Below, piece by piece: positions 49,486 through 58,978 of a stretch of 64,000 bases of DNA. The notes beneath the pieces are model-generated. The model did no database searches. It had not been told where the DNA came from and saw nothing but the letters and a program-made list of their open reading frames with translations. This DNA comes from Maridesulfovibrio sp. GTDB lineage: Bacteria > Desulfobacterota > Desulfovibrionia > Desulfovibrionales > Desulfovibrionaceae. How positions within the stretch are numbered: the stretch's first letter is position 1; each line of letters starts with the position of its first letter. The DNA lies in contig NZ_OY762999.1 of the NCBI RefSeq assembly GCF_963666665.1, forward strand, positions 1,183,501-1,247,500. Reading direction: 5' to 3'. The position numbers and the translations under genes were made by a program.

Positions 49486-51042
49486 TTGCAAAAAAGAATT
49501 ATATGCATGACTTTGGTATTCTGTGTTTTGTTTTGCAGCTCAGCTTTTGCTGCTTCTGAAAGGGTTGTGTTTTACCCTTCCGGGGCTGATTTTAGCAGCA
49601 AAGTTAAAGCTGATTTGAAACATGATGTAAACGGTGATTATGCCATGTTTACCCTTTCCGGACAGGCTGTGCCGGAAACATTCACCATTGCTTCCCTCTC
49701 CAAGGGGGTAGTAATTAATGATGTGTCTTGGGCACGGAGCGATCTGTCCCGTTCGCCTGCAGCTATTGAGTTGGGCAAAAGAATTGACCAGCTTAAATTT
49801 AAGAAAGATACAGTAGTTTCGCAGAAGCAGGCCGTGGACGGAGGAATTGCTTTTTGGAAGGAGCGGGGAATCGATCAACAGATAAAAACCGCAGATTTGG
49901 GCAATGTTGCTGGACAGGTAGTCACCAATCTTTCAAAGCTTTACACTGAATCAGCAAAACTTGCGGTCAAGATTGATGAGTTGCAGGAACTGATAAATGA
50001 TTTGCAGCGACAGCTGAAAGAAATGGCCGGTGGCGATAAGCTGGTCTGGAATGTGAAGGTTTCTGTGGTTTCCACTGGAGCGAAGAGTGCAGATTTCAAA
50101 GTAGGCTATATGCTTCGCAATTGCGGCTGGATACCTAAATATAAGCTTGATGCGTTCCCCGGTAGCGGAAATATAAACTTTACCTTTGAGGCGGAAATTT
50201 ATCAGGGAAGCGGCTTGGATTTCACGAATTGTGATGTAGCACTTGCAACGGTTAAGAAGCTTTCTCGAATTTCACCCCCAGAGCTTGGACGTTGGGTAAT
50301 TGAACCCAAGCCTGAGCCTGAGCCGGAAATGGCCCGTTATGCCATGGACAGTATGAATATGGCCATGGAGGCATCTTCTGCTCCTGAAGGAGGCGGAGGA
50401 AGCAGAATGTTCAAGCGTGCTCCCAAACTGGTCAGCAAGGCAACATATTCTTTATGGGAGATGGGTAAAAAGAACATTCCGGCTGGTAGTACCCGTAAAT
50501 ATGCGGTTGAAAGTGAAACATGGAAATCTGAGTTTTCATTTATAGCTCGTCCATCACTTACTCCCGATGTGTTTGTTTCCTCAAAAACATTACTAGTTGA
50601 AGCAAAGGATTATCCTGTTGGCGAGGCGCTTATGTTTATGGAAGGAACAATGATCGGTAAAAAACGTTTCTCTTTTTCAGGTAAGGAAAAGGAATTGTTC
50701 TTCGGCTCTGATCCTATGCTGAAGGCAGAGCGTAAAACTGTTGAAAAGAAATCCGGTGAGCAGGGCATGTTTAATTCCAAGCAGACTTACAGCTGGAAAT
50801 ATAGTCTAGAGCTTGAGAATAGCCGGAAGGTACCGGTTAAAGTTCTGGTTCAGGAACCTTTTCCTGTTTCCGGCGACAAGCGTATCAAGCTCGAAATTGT
50901 CACTGAGCCGAAGGCAGAAATCAAGGATGATAATTTTGAATGGCTGGTAGAGGTTCCTGCAGGCGGAAAATATGCTGTGAACTATGGAGTTGAAATGAAG
51001 GCTCCGGACGATATGGATATTGATTTGGGGATTGGCAGATAA
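49486..51042 (+). CDS. DUF4139-domain (MuiA-like) exported protein
   Basis: This exported protein of 518 residues has signal peptide LQKRIICMTLVFCVLFCSSA, an N-terminal beta domain, a coiled coil at about 90-185 and a C-terminal DUF4139 region (GYMLRNCGWIPKYKLDAF through YSWKYSLELENSRKVPVKVL). The overall layout is that of MuiA-type mucoidy inhibitor proteins, whose role is not settled. A low-complexity PKPEPEPE and SAPEGGGGS linker lies near 275-310. The start is a TTG at 49486, eight bases after GAGG; no in-frame ATG fits. Confidence 0.82.
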   Translation: MQKRIICMTLVFCVLFCSSAFAASERVVFYPSGADFSSKVKADLKHDVNGDYAMFTLSGQAVPETFTIASLSKGVVINDVSWARSDLSRSPAAIELGKRIDQLKFKKDTVVSQKQAVDGGIAFWKERGIDQQIKTADLGNVAGQVVTNLSKLYTESAKLAVKIDELQELINDLQRQLKEMAGGDKLVWNVKVSVVSTGAKSADFKVGYMLRNCGWIPKYKLDAFPGSGNINFTFEAEIYQGSGLDFTNCDVALATVKKLSRISPPELGRWVIEPKPEPEPEMARYAMDSMNMAMEASSAPEGGGGSRMFKRAPKLVSKATYSLWEMGKKNIPAGSTRKYAVESETWKSEFSFIARPSLTPDVFVSSKTLLVEAKDYPVGEALMFMEGTMIGKKRFSFSGKEKELFFGSDPMLKAERKTVEKKSGEQGMFNSKQTYSWKYSLELENSRKVPVKVLVQEPFPVSGDKRIKLEIVTEPKAEIKDDNFEWLVEVPAGGKYAVNYGVEMKAPDDMDIDLGIGR

Positions 51043-51066
51043 AGAGGGATCTCCCTTTAAAAAAGA

Positions 51067-51098
51067 AAAGGCCCGTTCCAGCAGGAACGGGCCTTTTT
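51067..51098. terminator. Bidirectional terminator between the DUF4139 and FadL-like genes
   Basis: AAAGGCCCGTTCC (51067-51079) pairs perfectly with GGAACGGGCCTTT (51084-51096), loop AGCA, followed by T residues. Confidence 0.92.
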
Positions 51099-51119
51099 AT
51101 GCTTTTCGTAATATTGAAA

Positions 51120-52412
51120 CTAGAATTCAAATCCAAGGTCAAGGCTGACTATGTGGGTGCGTGAATTGCTGATTTCAGTTTGGAGAATGCCTTCAGTAGG
51201 TCTTGCTTCAATGGTGCGGTCTTTCATCCAAAGATAGTTGTAGGCAGCATCAATTTTGAAGTTTTCATACTTCCAGCCGATACCGAAAGATATGTTCTGA
51301 CGGTCACTGGTAGGCAGCATGTAGTCAATGTAGCCATCGGGAATCGGGCTCTGGTCATAGAAGTAACCGACTCTGAGAGCGAGGTCTTCAATGGGAAGGT
51401 ATTCTACACCAAACTGGAATCTCCAGACGTCATTCCACTTTTTATCAGAGGTAACTGAGGTACGTCCGATTGCGTTCACATTTTCGAATTCATAAGTAAG
51501 ATGGCTGTAGTCGCTCCAGAGAGACCAGATTGCGTCGAATTCAAAGTTCAGATTATCCAAAGGTTTGTATTCAACGCCTGCGAAAACCATATGCGGGGTT
51601 TTCATGGTCATTTTGACATCAGAGTCCTGAAAGCTGTTAGGAAGAGCTGCAGCAGCGGCAGCAGATGGGTTGTAGCTTGCGGAACCGGATGCAGAGTGGC
51701 TCATTTTACTGCGCCAGGAAAGGCCGATGGCCCACTGGTCATTGGGGGTGATGTGGATAGCTGCGTTGGCACCGGGAGTAAATCCGTTGACAAGGATACG
51801 CTGGTCTACATCAAAGGTATATGTGGTTGGGTCTTTCACGCCAGATGCATCGAGCTTCTTTCTGAGGTCTGCACGAACCTTCATGAACTCGAGACCGGCA
51901 GCGATAGAAACATATTCGTTGAATTTGTAGGCTAGGTTGGGGTTGAAAGAGTAACTTTCAATTGCGGTATTGTAGGATGCATATCTACCGGACCATTTCT
52001 CGTCGAATTCAGTACCAAGTCCAAAGCGAGTAAAGGTACCTACTCCAAGCCAGATATTATCATTAATCTGGTGAGTAATGTAGGCATTAGGCGGGAAGAA
52101 AGTGTTCTTAGTCATGCTGGATTTAGTGGTGACCCCATTATAGGTGGTGCTCAGATCCATCATGGGAGAGATCATGGCTACACCGGCCTGAATATGGGTT
52201 CCTTCCAGCTGTGTGATGCCTGCAGGGTTCCATGCAATAGCAGACGGATCGTCAGCTTTAGCTATCACAGCTCCACCAAGTGCGTTGCCGCGAGATCCCC
52301 ACTCGTAGATGGCAAAGCCTGCCGCTTCAGCTTTAGTGCTGAATCCGGGGACTGTTGCCAATCCCATTAAAATGATCAACATGCTGATACATGCTGTAAA
52401 CTTGGTCCTCAT
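51120..52412 (-). CDS. FadL/TodX/OmpP1-family outer-membrane transport protein
   Basis: This barrel protein of 430 residues has a signal peptide ending near AEAA. The FadL-type plug start is AGFAIYEWGSRGNALGGAVI, followed by ADDPSAIAWNPAGITQLEG, both characteristic of the family. The chain ends in Phe (LDLGFEF), as outer-membrane barrels do. It probably imports long-chain fatty acids or other hydrophobic compounds. The ATG at 52412 follows AAGGAG; the GTG at 52418 is too close to that site. It is followed by a bidirectional terminator and preceded by a long AT-rich region. Confidence 0.9.
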   Translation of the reverse strand: MRTKFTACISMLIILMGLATVPGFSTKAEAAGFAIYEWGSRGNALGGAVIAKADDPSAIAWNPAGITQLEGTHIQAGVAMISPMMDLSTTYNGVTTKSSMTKNTFFPPNAYITHQINDNIWLGVGTFTRFGLGTEFDEKWSGRYASYNTAIESYSFNPNLAYKFNEYVSIAAGLEFMKVRADLRKKLDASGVKDPTTYTFDVDQRILVNGFTPGANAAIHITPNDQWAIGLSWRSKMSHSASGSASYNPSAAAAAALPNSFQDSDVKMTMKTPHMVFAGVEYKPLDNLNFEFDAIWSLWSDYSHLTYEFENVNAIGRTSVTSDKKWNDVWRFQFGVEYLPIEDLALRVGYFYDQSPIPDGYIDYMLPTSDRQNISFGIGWKYENFKIDAAYNYLWMKDRTIEARPTEGILQTEISNSRTHIVSLDLGFEF

Positions 52413-52876
52413 ATACACTCCTTCAAAAAAATGCTGAAAATGCTTAATGACTTAGATGTGTTAAAGTCATCCCCTCAAGAAAATGCATATATTGACTATC
52501 TTGAATGTTAAATTAAGTAAAGTAAAATTGACGTAGTTGTAAATTGTTGTGAAAATAATATAGAGATAAATCGTTCCAAATTTGCATACATGTGTGTATG
52601 TTTATTTGTTGTGAAGAATTTACTTAAGGCTAATATGATGTAAAAATCAAGTAATACAATGTTAATCTTGTGTGTTCTTGTATAAACAATAGTGTTAATG
52701 AATTGCTTAGTAATGAAAGCAACATTAAAATACTATTGTTTTAAACGTATTTAATGTTGTTTTTTGCTGATTGTATCTTGAATGTAGCTTGCAATGATAT
52801 TAAGTAAGTTGATTAACATAAAAAAGGCAGTCTCATTTCTGTGACTGCCTTTTTTATTTGATATAGATATATTTAA
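52413..52876. other. AT-rich intergenic region with an inverted repeat
   Basis: About 460 bases between two minus-strand genes have no credible coding frame. It contains an inverted repeat at 52720-52759 (CAACATTAAAATAC / GTATTTAATGTTG) and the tlyA terminator at 52821. The promoter of the FadL-like gene must lie here but could not be assigned. No DnaA boxes were seen. Confidence 0.5.
52821..52854. terminator. Terminator downstream of tlyA
   Basis: AAAAAGGCAGTC (52821-52832) pairs with GACTGCCTTTTT (52843-52854). It works for the minus-strand tlyA unit and is symmetrical. Confidence 0.85.
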
Positions 52877-53620
52877 TCAACGAGTAAAATACGCAAGGTA
52901 TTCCTGATTACCTTTAGGTCCCTTAATACTTGAAGGGACTAAACCCTTGAGCTGTAGTCCGAGTTCAGTAGAAGCAAAATTAACTATCATATCAACTGCT
53001 TGTTGTCTGAGCGCTTTGTCACGGACTATACCTTTATCCGTCTGACCGGGACCGACTTCAAATTGCGGTTTAATCAAACAGACAATCTCTCCGTTTTCCT
53101 TAAGGAATCGGACTAAAGCCGGAAGTATTTTAGTTAAAGAAATAAAGGATACATCGCATACTACCAGATCGACTTTTTCAGGAATCAGGTTTTCCTCGGC
53201 ATGGCGCAGGTTGATACGTTCAAGGTTGGTGACACGTTCATCCTGTTGCAGCTTCCAATGTAATTGTCCGTAGCCTACATCTGCTGCATATACGCGAACA
53301 GCACCAAACTGGAGCATGCAGTCGGTAAAACCTCCGGTGGAAGCTCCAGCATCAAGGGCTACTTTGCCTTCAGGATCAAGACCAAGTTCTTCAATGGCTG
53401 TGAGCAGTTTGTAGCCTCCACGGCTTACAAAGCGGTCACGACCTTTGACCACGATTTCAATGTCAGGGTCGAGCTGCATTCCCGGCTTGGTCACGGGTAT
53501 TTTCTGTCCATCCTTGAGATAGTGGGCCTGTCCGGCCATGATCATGCGCTTGGCCTGCTCCCGGCTTTCTGAAAGCCCTTGAGCAAAAAGAATCTGGTCT
53601 GCGCGTTCCTTTTTTGCCAC
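52877..53620 (-). CDS. tlyA: TlyA-family rRNA (cytidine-2'-O)-methyltransferase
   Basis: This protein of 247 residues has an N-terminal S4 RNA-binding domain (about 3-62; RADQILFAQGLSESREQAKR) and an FtsJ-type methyltransferase domain with SAM motif ALDAGASTGGFTDCMLQFGA and KPQFEVG. Relatives 2'-O-methylate cytidines in rRNA; some are described as haemolysins. The start is GTG directly after the thrC stop (TAAGTG), with GGAGAAAA upstream, so it is coupled to thrC. Confidence 0.9.
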   Translation of the reverse strand: MAKKERADQILFAQGLSESREQAKRMIMAGQAHYLKDGQKIPVTKPGMQLDPDIEIVVKGRDRFVSRGGYKLLTAIEELGLDPEGKVALDAGASTGGFTDCMLQFGAVRVYAADVGYGQLHWKLQQDERVTNLERINLRHAEENLIPEKVDLVVCDVSFISLTKILPALVRFLKENGEIVCLIKPQFEVGPGQTDKGIVRDKALRQQAVDMIVNFASTELGLQLKGLVPSSIKGPKGNQEYLAYFTR

Positions 53621-55072
53621 TTATTTTTTCTCCAGCCCAAGCATGGAAACAACGTTTTCTGCTGCCTTTGCAATGTAGTCAGCTTCGGACATTTTTTCTT
53701 TCTCGCTTCCTTCAATTACAAGCTCAGGCTTGTTGGAGCGGGTAGAGTCCGGAGTAACTTCGTATTCAGCAGGGAAATCGTTCTGGTAATACATGTCCTG
53801 AAAGCCGATAAATTTCAGCTGATGTGCAGTGGAATCAAGAACAGCGCTTTCGTTTTCGCTGATCAGCCCCAGTTCTTTGCCCCGAATAAGTCCGGCAAAG
53901 CATTCGCCGCCCTGAGTGCATGCAATGTGACCGTGGGAGTTGGCGAGGAGCATGGAGTCCATGATCATCTGTTCACTGACCTGAACGACCTGAAATGCTT
54001 TCTTGCCGCCGATGGCTTCAAATTTATCAGCAAAATGTTTTACACGCGGGAAGGAAACAGGGTTTCCGATCATTGCTGCCTGTGCAACAGAGGGCTGTAC
54101 TTTTACAGGCTGGTATTCGCGTTCGTTGGGATCTTCAACGGAGTAGTAACGGTAAACCGGGTCTGCATGGGCGGACTGAACGCCGAAGACTCGGGGCAGG
54201 TCGGTAATAATTTCAAGTTCGTAGAGCTTGAGGAAACCGGCCATAATTGCGGTGATGTTACCTGCGTTACCGATGGGCACGAAGATGCATTTGTCTTTAA
54301 GATCCCAATCGTACCACTGGGCAACTTCAAATGCGTAAGATTCCTGGCCCAGAATACGCCATGCGTTCTTGGAGTTGAGAAGAGCCACACGGTAGTTGTC
54401 TGCGAGATTTTCAACAACCTTCATGCAATCATCAAATACGCCGGGAACTTCAAGAACCTTAGCACCGCTGCCTAGAGGCTGTGCCAGCTGCTGTGGGGTA
54501 ACCTTGCCCTGAGGCAGGATAACAACAGATTTAACACCTTCTTTCATGTAAGAAGCATAAAGCGCAGCCGCTGCGGAAGTATCGCCGGTAGATGCACAAA
54601 CTGTCAGGATCTCATCCCAGTCGTTTTTATTCATCAGGGCGTTAATGTAGCTGAAAGCACATGCCATGCCGCGGTCTTTGAAAGATGCACTGGGGTTCTG
54701 ACCGTCGTTTTTATACGATGTTTTGATTCCGGTAACTTCATTAAGGGCGGGGCTGGATGCAACGATGGGGGTGTTGCCTTCACCGAGATAAAGGATTTCA
54801 TCTTCTTCCATAACGGGGGCGAAAAGCTCGTAGAAGCGGAAGATACCACGGAGGCTGTCGTTTTTGGTCGCGCAACGGGCATCGAAAATTTCGCGCCATT
54901 CCTTGCCGCTGGTCTTTTTCAGTTCGTCAAAATTAAGGTCTTCAAGGATGAAAACAGAACCGCATTCAGGGCAGGTGTAGTGCAATTCGTTCACGTCATA
55001 ACGGGCATTACAGCCCAGACAATGATATTCCATTTTACCGCGATATTTAGGAAAGTTATTCGCAAGAGTCAT
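53621..55072 (-). CDS. thrC: Threonine synthase
   Basis: This PLP enzyme of 483 residues converts O-phosphohomoserine to threonine. It begins with a zinc-ribbon-like segment (Cys18, Cys21, Cys34, Cys37). The PLP lysine is Lys132 in SASFKDRGMACAF, and the phosphate loop is PIGNAGNITA. The C-terminal extension beyond about 450 is charged. The next gene, tlyA, begins immediately at its stop. A copy of the intergenic repeat lies about 30 bases upstream of its start. Confidence 0.93.
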   Translation of the reverse strand: MTLANNFPKYRGKMEYHCLGCNARYDVNELHYTCPECGSVFILEDLNFDELKKTSGKEWREIFDARCATKNDSLRGIFRFYELFAPVMEEDEILYLGEGNTPIVASSPALNEVTGIKTSYKNDGQNPSASFKDRGMACAFSYINALMNKNDWDEILTVCASTGDTSAAAALYASYMKEGVKSVVILPQGKVTPQQLAQPLGSGAKVLEVPGVFDDCMKVVENLADNYRVALLNSKNAWRILGQESYAFEVAQWYDWDLKDKCIFVPIGNAGNITAIMAGFLKLYELEIITDLPRVFGVQSAHADPVYRYYSVEDPNEREYQPVKVQPSVAQAAMIGNPVSFPRVKHFADKFEAIGGKKAFQVVQVSEQMIMDSMLLANSHGHIACTQGGECFAGLIRGKELGLISENESAVLDSTAHQLKFIGFQDMYYQNDFPAEYEVTPDSTRSNKPELVIEGSEKEKMSEADYIAKAAENVVSMLGLEKK

Positions 55073-55100
55073 CGTTTGTCCTCTCTAAAAAATCTAATAG

Positions 55101-55174
55101 GGATTCCAAAGGGGATCATCCTCTTTGGCCGCCGGAGACGAAATCAATTTACCCAAAAGCGCAAAGCGCATCAA
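55101..55174 (+). repeat. Intergenic repeat element, copy 2
   Basis: This 74-base sequence closely matches copy 1 at 30036-30107: GGATTCCAAAGGGGATCATC, then CTCTTTGGCCGCCGGAG, CGAAATC and GCGCAAAGCGCATCAA. Changes in the first stem are compensated by G-U pairing (CCAAAGGGGA with TCCTCTTTGG). It lies between the DUF456 gene and thrC. Confidence 0.75.
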
Positions 55175-55178
55175 AATT

Positions 55179-55682
55179 TTAAGCAGGCCAGATTTTGGGA
55201 ATACTCATGGCAAACATCCAGACTCCGAGGCTGATCTTGATGGCCATGCCGAATGCTTTACCCCAAAACGCGCCATATGCGGAATGCTTGGCTTCGTCGA
55301 AGCTTCTGCCGTGGGTCAGTTCCAAAACGAGACAGCCGCCAAAAGAGCCAAGCAGGGCTCCGGGCAGAGCACCAAGTCCGAAAAAGAACGGTGCTCCGAG
55401 GATAGCTCCGCCGATTGCTCCAATGAACGCGCCAATATTGCCGCGTCCGGTTGCACCGTATTTTTTACCGCCAAAATACTGGGCCACAAATTCCAGAATT
55501 TCGCCAACTAAAGCGATAACCCCGAGAATTATGATGAAGTTCCAAGTCATTGTTTCCGGCTGGTATAATTTCCAGCCAGCCACAAGGGCTAAGACCAGCC
55601 AGTTTGCCGGTAGGCCGAACACATGCAATGCCAGCGAGCAGAGCATGAGCAGAATTACCAGAACTGCCAATGCGGTAATCAT
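55179..55682 (-). CDS. DUF456-family membrane protein
   Basis: This inner-membrane protein of 167 residues has glycine-rich helices. The family pattern includes LPANWLVLALVAGWK, the central GRGNIGAFIGAIGGAILGAP repeat and KISLGVWMFAM at the end. Five or so helices are predicted. The function is unknown. It starts two bases downstream of the phenylacetate-CoA ligase stop, so both are probably one transcript. Confidence 0.85.
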   Translation of the reverse strand: MITALAVLVILLMLCSLALHVFGLPANWLVLALVAGWKLYQPETMTWNFIIILGVIALVGEILEFVAQYFGGKKYGATGRGNIGAFIGAIGGAILGAPFFFGLGALPGALLGSFGGCLVLELTHGRSFDEAKHSAYGAFWGKAFGMAIKISLGVWMFAMSIPKIWPA

Positions 55683-55684
55683 TG

Positions 55685-56980
55685 CTATTCCTCATCCCTG
55701 AGGTCAACAACGCGTACAGCCTTTCCTTCAGATTTAGGAATAGAGTTGTGTTGTACAAGTTCTACTCTGGGAGTAATCAGAATCTCATCGCGCAGCATTC
55801 CGGCAATCTTCTTCTGGATTCCCTGCAAAGCACGCATATCTTCAATAAAGTATTCTTCCTTAATTTCTACCTTGACCCTGATCTGGTCCATGAGGCCTTC
55901 CTTGATCAGTTCAATTAGGTAGTTCTGGCCGACTTCAGGGATACCCATGATGATTTTCTCAATCTGCATGGGGTAGATATTTACACCCTTAAGAATGAGC
56001 ATATCATCAGCGCGACCCATGATGCGGTCAATACGGCGTGAGGTGCGGCCGCATTTACACTGACCGGGGATGAAGCGCGTCAGGTCTCGGGTGCGATAGC
56101 GGATGATGGGCATTCCTTCACGGGTAAGTGTGGTCATGACCAGTTCACCTACTTCGCCTTCGGCAACGTGTTCACCTGTCTCAGGATTGATGATCTCAGC
56201 AATGTAGGAGTCTTCCCAGACATGCATGCCGTTTTGTTCAAGGCATTCGAATGCTACACCCGGACCGTTCATTTCTGAAAGGCCATAAGAGTTGTATGCC
56301 TTGATGTGCATAAGTTCTTCAATTTTACGTCGAGTGTGCTCAGTATGCGGCTCAGCACCAATGAGTGCTATTTTCCAAGGCATTTCAGCCGGATCATAAC
56401 CTTCCTCGCGGACTTTCGCGGCAAAATAAAGAGCAAATGAAGGAATAATGTGGAGTCCGGTAACATTAAAGTCACGGATTAGTTTGATCTGGCGTTTGGT
56501 GTTACCAGCACCTGCGGGAACGGTCAGGCAGCCGAGACGCTCTGAACCGTAATGGATTCCCAGACCACCGGTAAAAAGTCCGTAACCGGACATGTTTTGA
56601 AAAATGTCGTTCTTTCTCAGGCCGACTGAATACATGGATCGGGCCATAAGATCAGCCCATGTATCAAGGTCCTTCTGAGTGTAGAGGACAGCGGTGGGGG
56701 TTCCGGTAGTACCGGAAGAAGCGTGCAGACGCACGAAATTATCCAGCGGCTGGGTCAGCAATCCGTAAGGATACTGGGAGCGCAGGTCGTCTTTAGTGGT
56801 AAAGGGCAGTTTTGTTATGTCATCAGCTGTTTTGATGACAGAAGGATCGATGCTGTTTTTTTTGAAAACTTCACTATAATACGGAGAATTTGCAGCCTGC
56901 TCGATGGTTTTCTTTAATCTTTGAACTTGGAGTTCTTCCAGTTTACCCCTTTCAAGGGTTTCGGCTTCATGAAAATACAT
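55685..56980 (-). CDS. paaK: Phenylacetate-CoA ligase
   Basis: This adenylate-forming enzyme of 431 residues has the normal PaaK length. Its AMP-binding loop is SSGTTGTPTAVLYT, followed by YGLSEMNGPG and the C-terminal YRTRDLTRF...RIMGRADDM region with hinge. It activates phenylacetate, or a related aryl acid such as indoleacetate, to the CoA thioester. In anaerobes such enzymes often act with indolepyruvate ferredoxin oxidoreductase; none is in the window. GGAG precedes the ATG. Confidence 0.9.
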   Translation of the reverse strand: MYFHEAETLERGKLEELQVQRLKKTIEQAANSPYYSEVFKKNSIDPSVIKTADDITKLPFTTKDDLRSQYPYGLLTQPLDNFVRLHASSGTTGTPTAVLYTQKDLDTWADLMARSMYSVGLRKNDIFQNMSGYGLFTGGLGIHYGSERLGCLTVPAGAGNTKRQIKLIRDFNVTGLHIIPSFALYFAAKVREEGYDPAEMPWKIALIGAEPHTEHTRRKIEELMHIKAYNSYGLSEMNGPGVAFECLEQNGMHVWEDSYIAEIINPETGEHVAEGEVGELVMTTLTREGMPIIRYRTRDLTRFIPGQCKCGRTSRRIDRIMGRADDMLILKGVNIYPMQIEKIIMGIPEVGQNYLIELIKEGLMDQIRVKVEIKEEYFIEDMRALQGIQKKIAGMLRDEILITPRVELVQHNSIPKSEGKAVRVVDLRDEE

Positions 56981-57033
56981 TAATTTTCTCCGTGTAAATG
57001 TTTTCTATGCATCACGTCATAAATATAATCCGA

Positions 57034-58461
57034 TTATTCATCGTCGTATTCAGACGGATACGCTTCGGCAGCAAGGTTTTCAAAAGCAGTATAAGGACCG
57101 AGGAAGGCAAGTTTTACAATACCAGTAGGGCCGTTACGTTGCTTACCGATGATAACTTCCGCTGTATTGGTGATTGGTTTGTCTTCTTTCTTGTTGTAGA
57201 AATCTTCACGGTAAAGGAAAAGAATAATATCAGCATCCTGCTCGATAGCACCTGACTCACGCAAGTCAGACATCATAGGACGTTTGTCAGTTCGTTCTTC
57301 AACTTTACGGTTAAGCTGAGACAAGGCAATGACAGGAATATTCAATTCTTTAGCAAGAGCCTTCAGTGTTCGTGAAATATCTGAAATTTCCTGTTCACGG
57401 GAATCAACTCGGGCGCTGGAACGCATAAGCTGCAGGTAGTCGACCATTACCAGACCAAGATTGTGCTGGGATTTTAAACGCCTGCAACGTGCGCGTAGTT
57501 CCATAGTGGAGATTGCCGGAGTATCATCAATAAAAATGGGGGCTTCTGTCAAGTCCTGAGCTGCATCATATAGTTTGGCCCAGTCTTCATCATCAAGCTG
57601 TCCGGTTCTCAGACGGGAAAGATCAACCTTGCCATGACAGGCAAGCATACGGGTCATGAGCTGGCCCATTGCCATTTCCAAGGAAAATACCGCAGTGGTT
57701 ACCCCGGAATGTAGTGCTGCGCGCATTGCCACGTTAAGGGCAAATGCGGTTTTACCCATACTGGGACGTCCAGCAATAATGATCAGGTCAGAATTCTGGA
57801 GTCCTGCGGTCATCTCGTCGAATTTATGATATGTGGTATTAATGCCGGTGACGAGGGACTTCTGGGCTACCCTGTTTTCAAGATCCTGAAAGACTTCTTG
57901 AATGAGGGCTTTACTGCCCTTGATAGTGGTATTCTTTTTGTTGTCAGTAATATCAAAGATTGCCTGCTCGGAATGATCAAGCAGTTCTTTAACATCCTGA
58001 GCTTCAAAGCTTTCATTGATGATGCTGGCAGCGGTATTTATCAGGCTACGTTGAATACTTTTTTCTGCAACAATTTCAGCATGATAAAGAGCGTTAGCGG
58101 AGCTAACAACAGAGTTCGCCAGTTCAGCAAGGTACACAGGGCCGCCTACAGAGTCTATTCTATCTTTAGCTGTAAGGTACTCACTGACAGTAATCAGGTC
58201 TATGGGAGCATTTCGGGCATAGAGATCTTCAAAGGCCCGGAAAATTTCCTGATGTGCAGGGGAGTAGAAGTCGTCGGATTTGACGATATCAACGAGATCG
58301 TTGAATATGGTATTGCTTAGAAAAACCCCGCCAAGAACAGCCTGTTCGGCTTCGAGGTTGTGTGGCGGGACTTTACGCAAAAGATCGGACGAAGCGTCGT
58401 TAGACGCTCCGCCCGAATTATAGTCTGAGCCTGATTTACGCTTCAGTTGCTTCTTCTGCAT
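57034..58461 (-). CDS. dnaB: Replicative DNA helicase DnaB
   Basis: This hexameric helicase of 475 residues opens DNA at the replication fork. It shows the N-terminal primase-interaction domain (PPHNLEAEQAVLGGVFL), linker, and RecA-like domain with Walker A AGRPSMGKTAFALNVA and DYLQLM. The start overlaps the rplI coding end by 26 bases, so it is translationally coupled to the ribosomal protein operon rpsF-rpsR-rplI-dnaB, a conserved arrangement. No intein is present. Confidence 0.96.
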   Translation of the reverse strand: MQKKQLKRKSGSDYNSGGASNDASSDLLRKVPPHNLEAEQAVLGGVFLSNTIFNDLVDIVKSDDFYSPAHQEIFRAFEDLYARNAPIDLITVSEYLTAKDRIDSVGGPVYLAELANSVVSSANALYHAEIVAEKSIQRSLINTAASIINESFEAQDVKELLDHSEQAIFDITDNKKNTTIKGSKALIQEVFQDLENRVAQKSLVTGINTTYHKFDEMTAGLQNSDLIIIAGRPSMGKTAFALNVAMRAALHSGVTTAVFSLEMAMGQLMTRMLACHGKVDLSRLRTGQLDDEDWAKLYDAAQDLTEAPIFIDDTPAISTMELRARCRRLKSQHNLGLVMVDYLQLMRSSARVDSREQEISDISRTLKALAKELNIPVIALSQLNRKVEERTDKRPMMSDLRESGAIEQDADIILFLYREDFYNKKEDKPITNTAEVIIGKQRNGPTGIVKLAFLGPYTAFENLAAEAYPSEYDDE

Positions 58462-58969
58462 CTTCAGCTACTTCGGTTTCAGCGGGAGCTTCAACCTCTT
58501 CAGCGGGCTCTTCTTCAACCAGTCCGCCAACTTTGGCTACAACCAGTTTAACTTCACCGCGAACTTCGGGGTGGAGTTTAATTTCGATGTCGTACTCACC
58601 GAGAGAACGGATAGGATCGGACAGCAGGATTTTTCTGCGGTCGATATCGAAATCCATTTCTGCGAGAGCTTCAGCGATGTTAACTGCGGTTACGGAACCG
58701 TACAGTTTTTCGCCTTCACCGACACGAACTTCAATTTTAACTTCAACTTCAGCCAGTTTGTCTCTAAGACCTTCTGCCTGAGTGCGGAGATTGTCAGCCA
58801 TTTCCTGAAGCTTTCTTTTTTCAAGCTCAAACTGCTTGAGGTTGGCTTCGGAAGCGGGCATAGCCAGTCCCTGAGGAATCAGGTAGTTGCGGCCATAACC
58901 TGCTTTAACGGTAACAATTTCACCAAGACTACCCAGAGCGTCTACATCGGCACGTAAAATAAGTTTCAT
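58436..58969 (-). CDS. rplI: 50S ribosomal protein L9 with acidic C-terminal extension
   Basis: This protein of 177 residues is longer than the usual 148-150. The N-terminal rRNA-binding domain (LGSLGEIVTVKAGYGRNYL), long connecting helix and C-terminal domain are normal. An added tail of about 27 residues is almost entirely Glu, Ala, Val and Pro (EEEPAEEVEAPAETEVAEDA). TAGGGGGA precedes the ATG, overlapping the rpsR stop. The dnaB start lies inside the tail-coding region. Confidence 0.95.
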   Translation of the reverse strand: MKLILRADVDALGSLGEIVTVKAGYGRNYLIPQGLAMPASEANLKQFELEKRKLQEMADNLRTQAEGLRDKLAEVEVKIEVRVGEGEKLYGSVTAVNIAEALAEMDFDIDRRKILLSDPIRSLGEYDIEIKLHPEVRGEVKLVVAKVGGLVEEEPAEEVEAPAETEVAEDAEEATEA

Positions 58970-58978
58970 GTAGTCCCC

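Noticed and set aside
52413..52876. Possible replication origin, given the AT-rich gap and nearby dnaB
   Set aside because: No DnaA boxes were seen, and dnaA, dnaN and gyrase genes are absent; dnaB sits in the usual ribosomal operon.
53579..54475. A 298-codon open frame antisense to thrC
   Set aside because: Shadow frame of thrC; no recognisable domain, and the sense frame is a clear enzyme.
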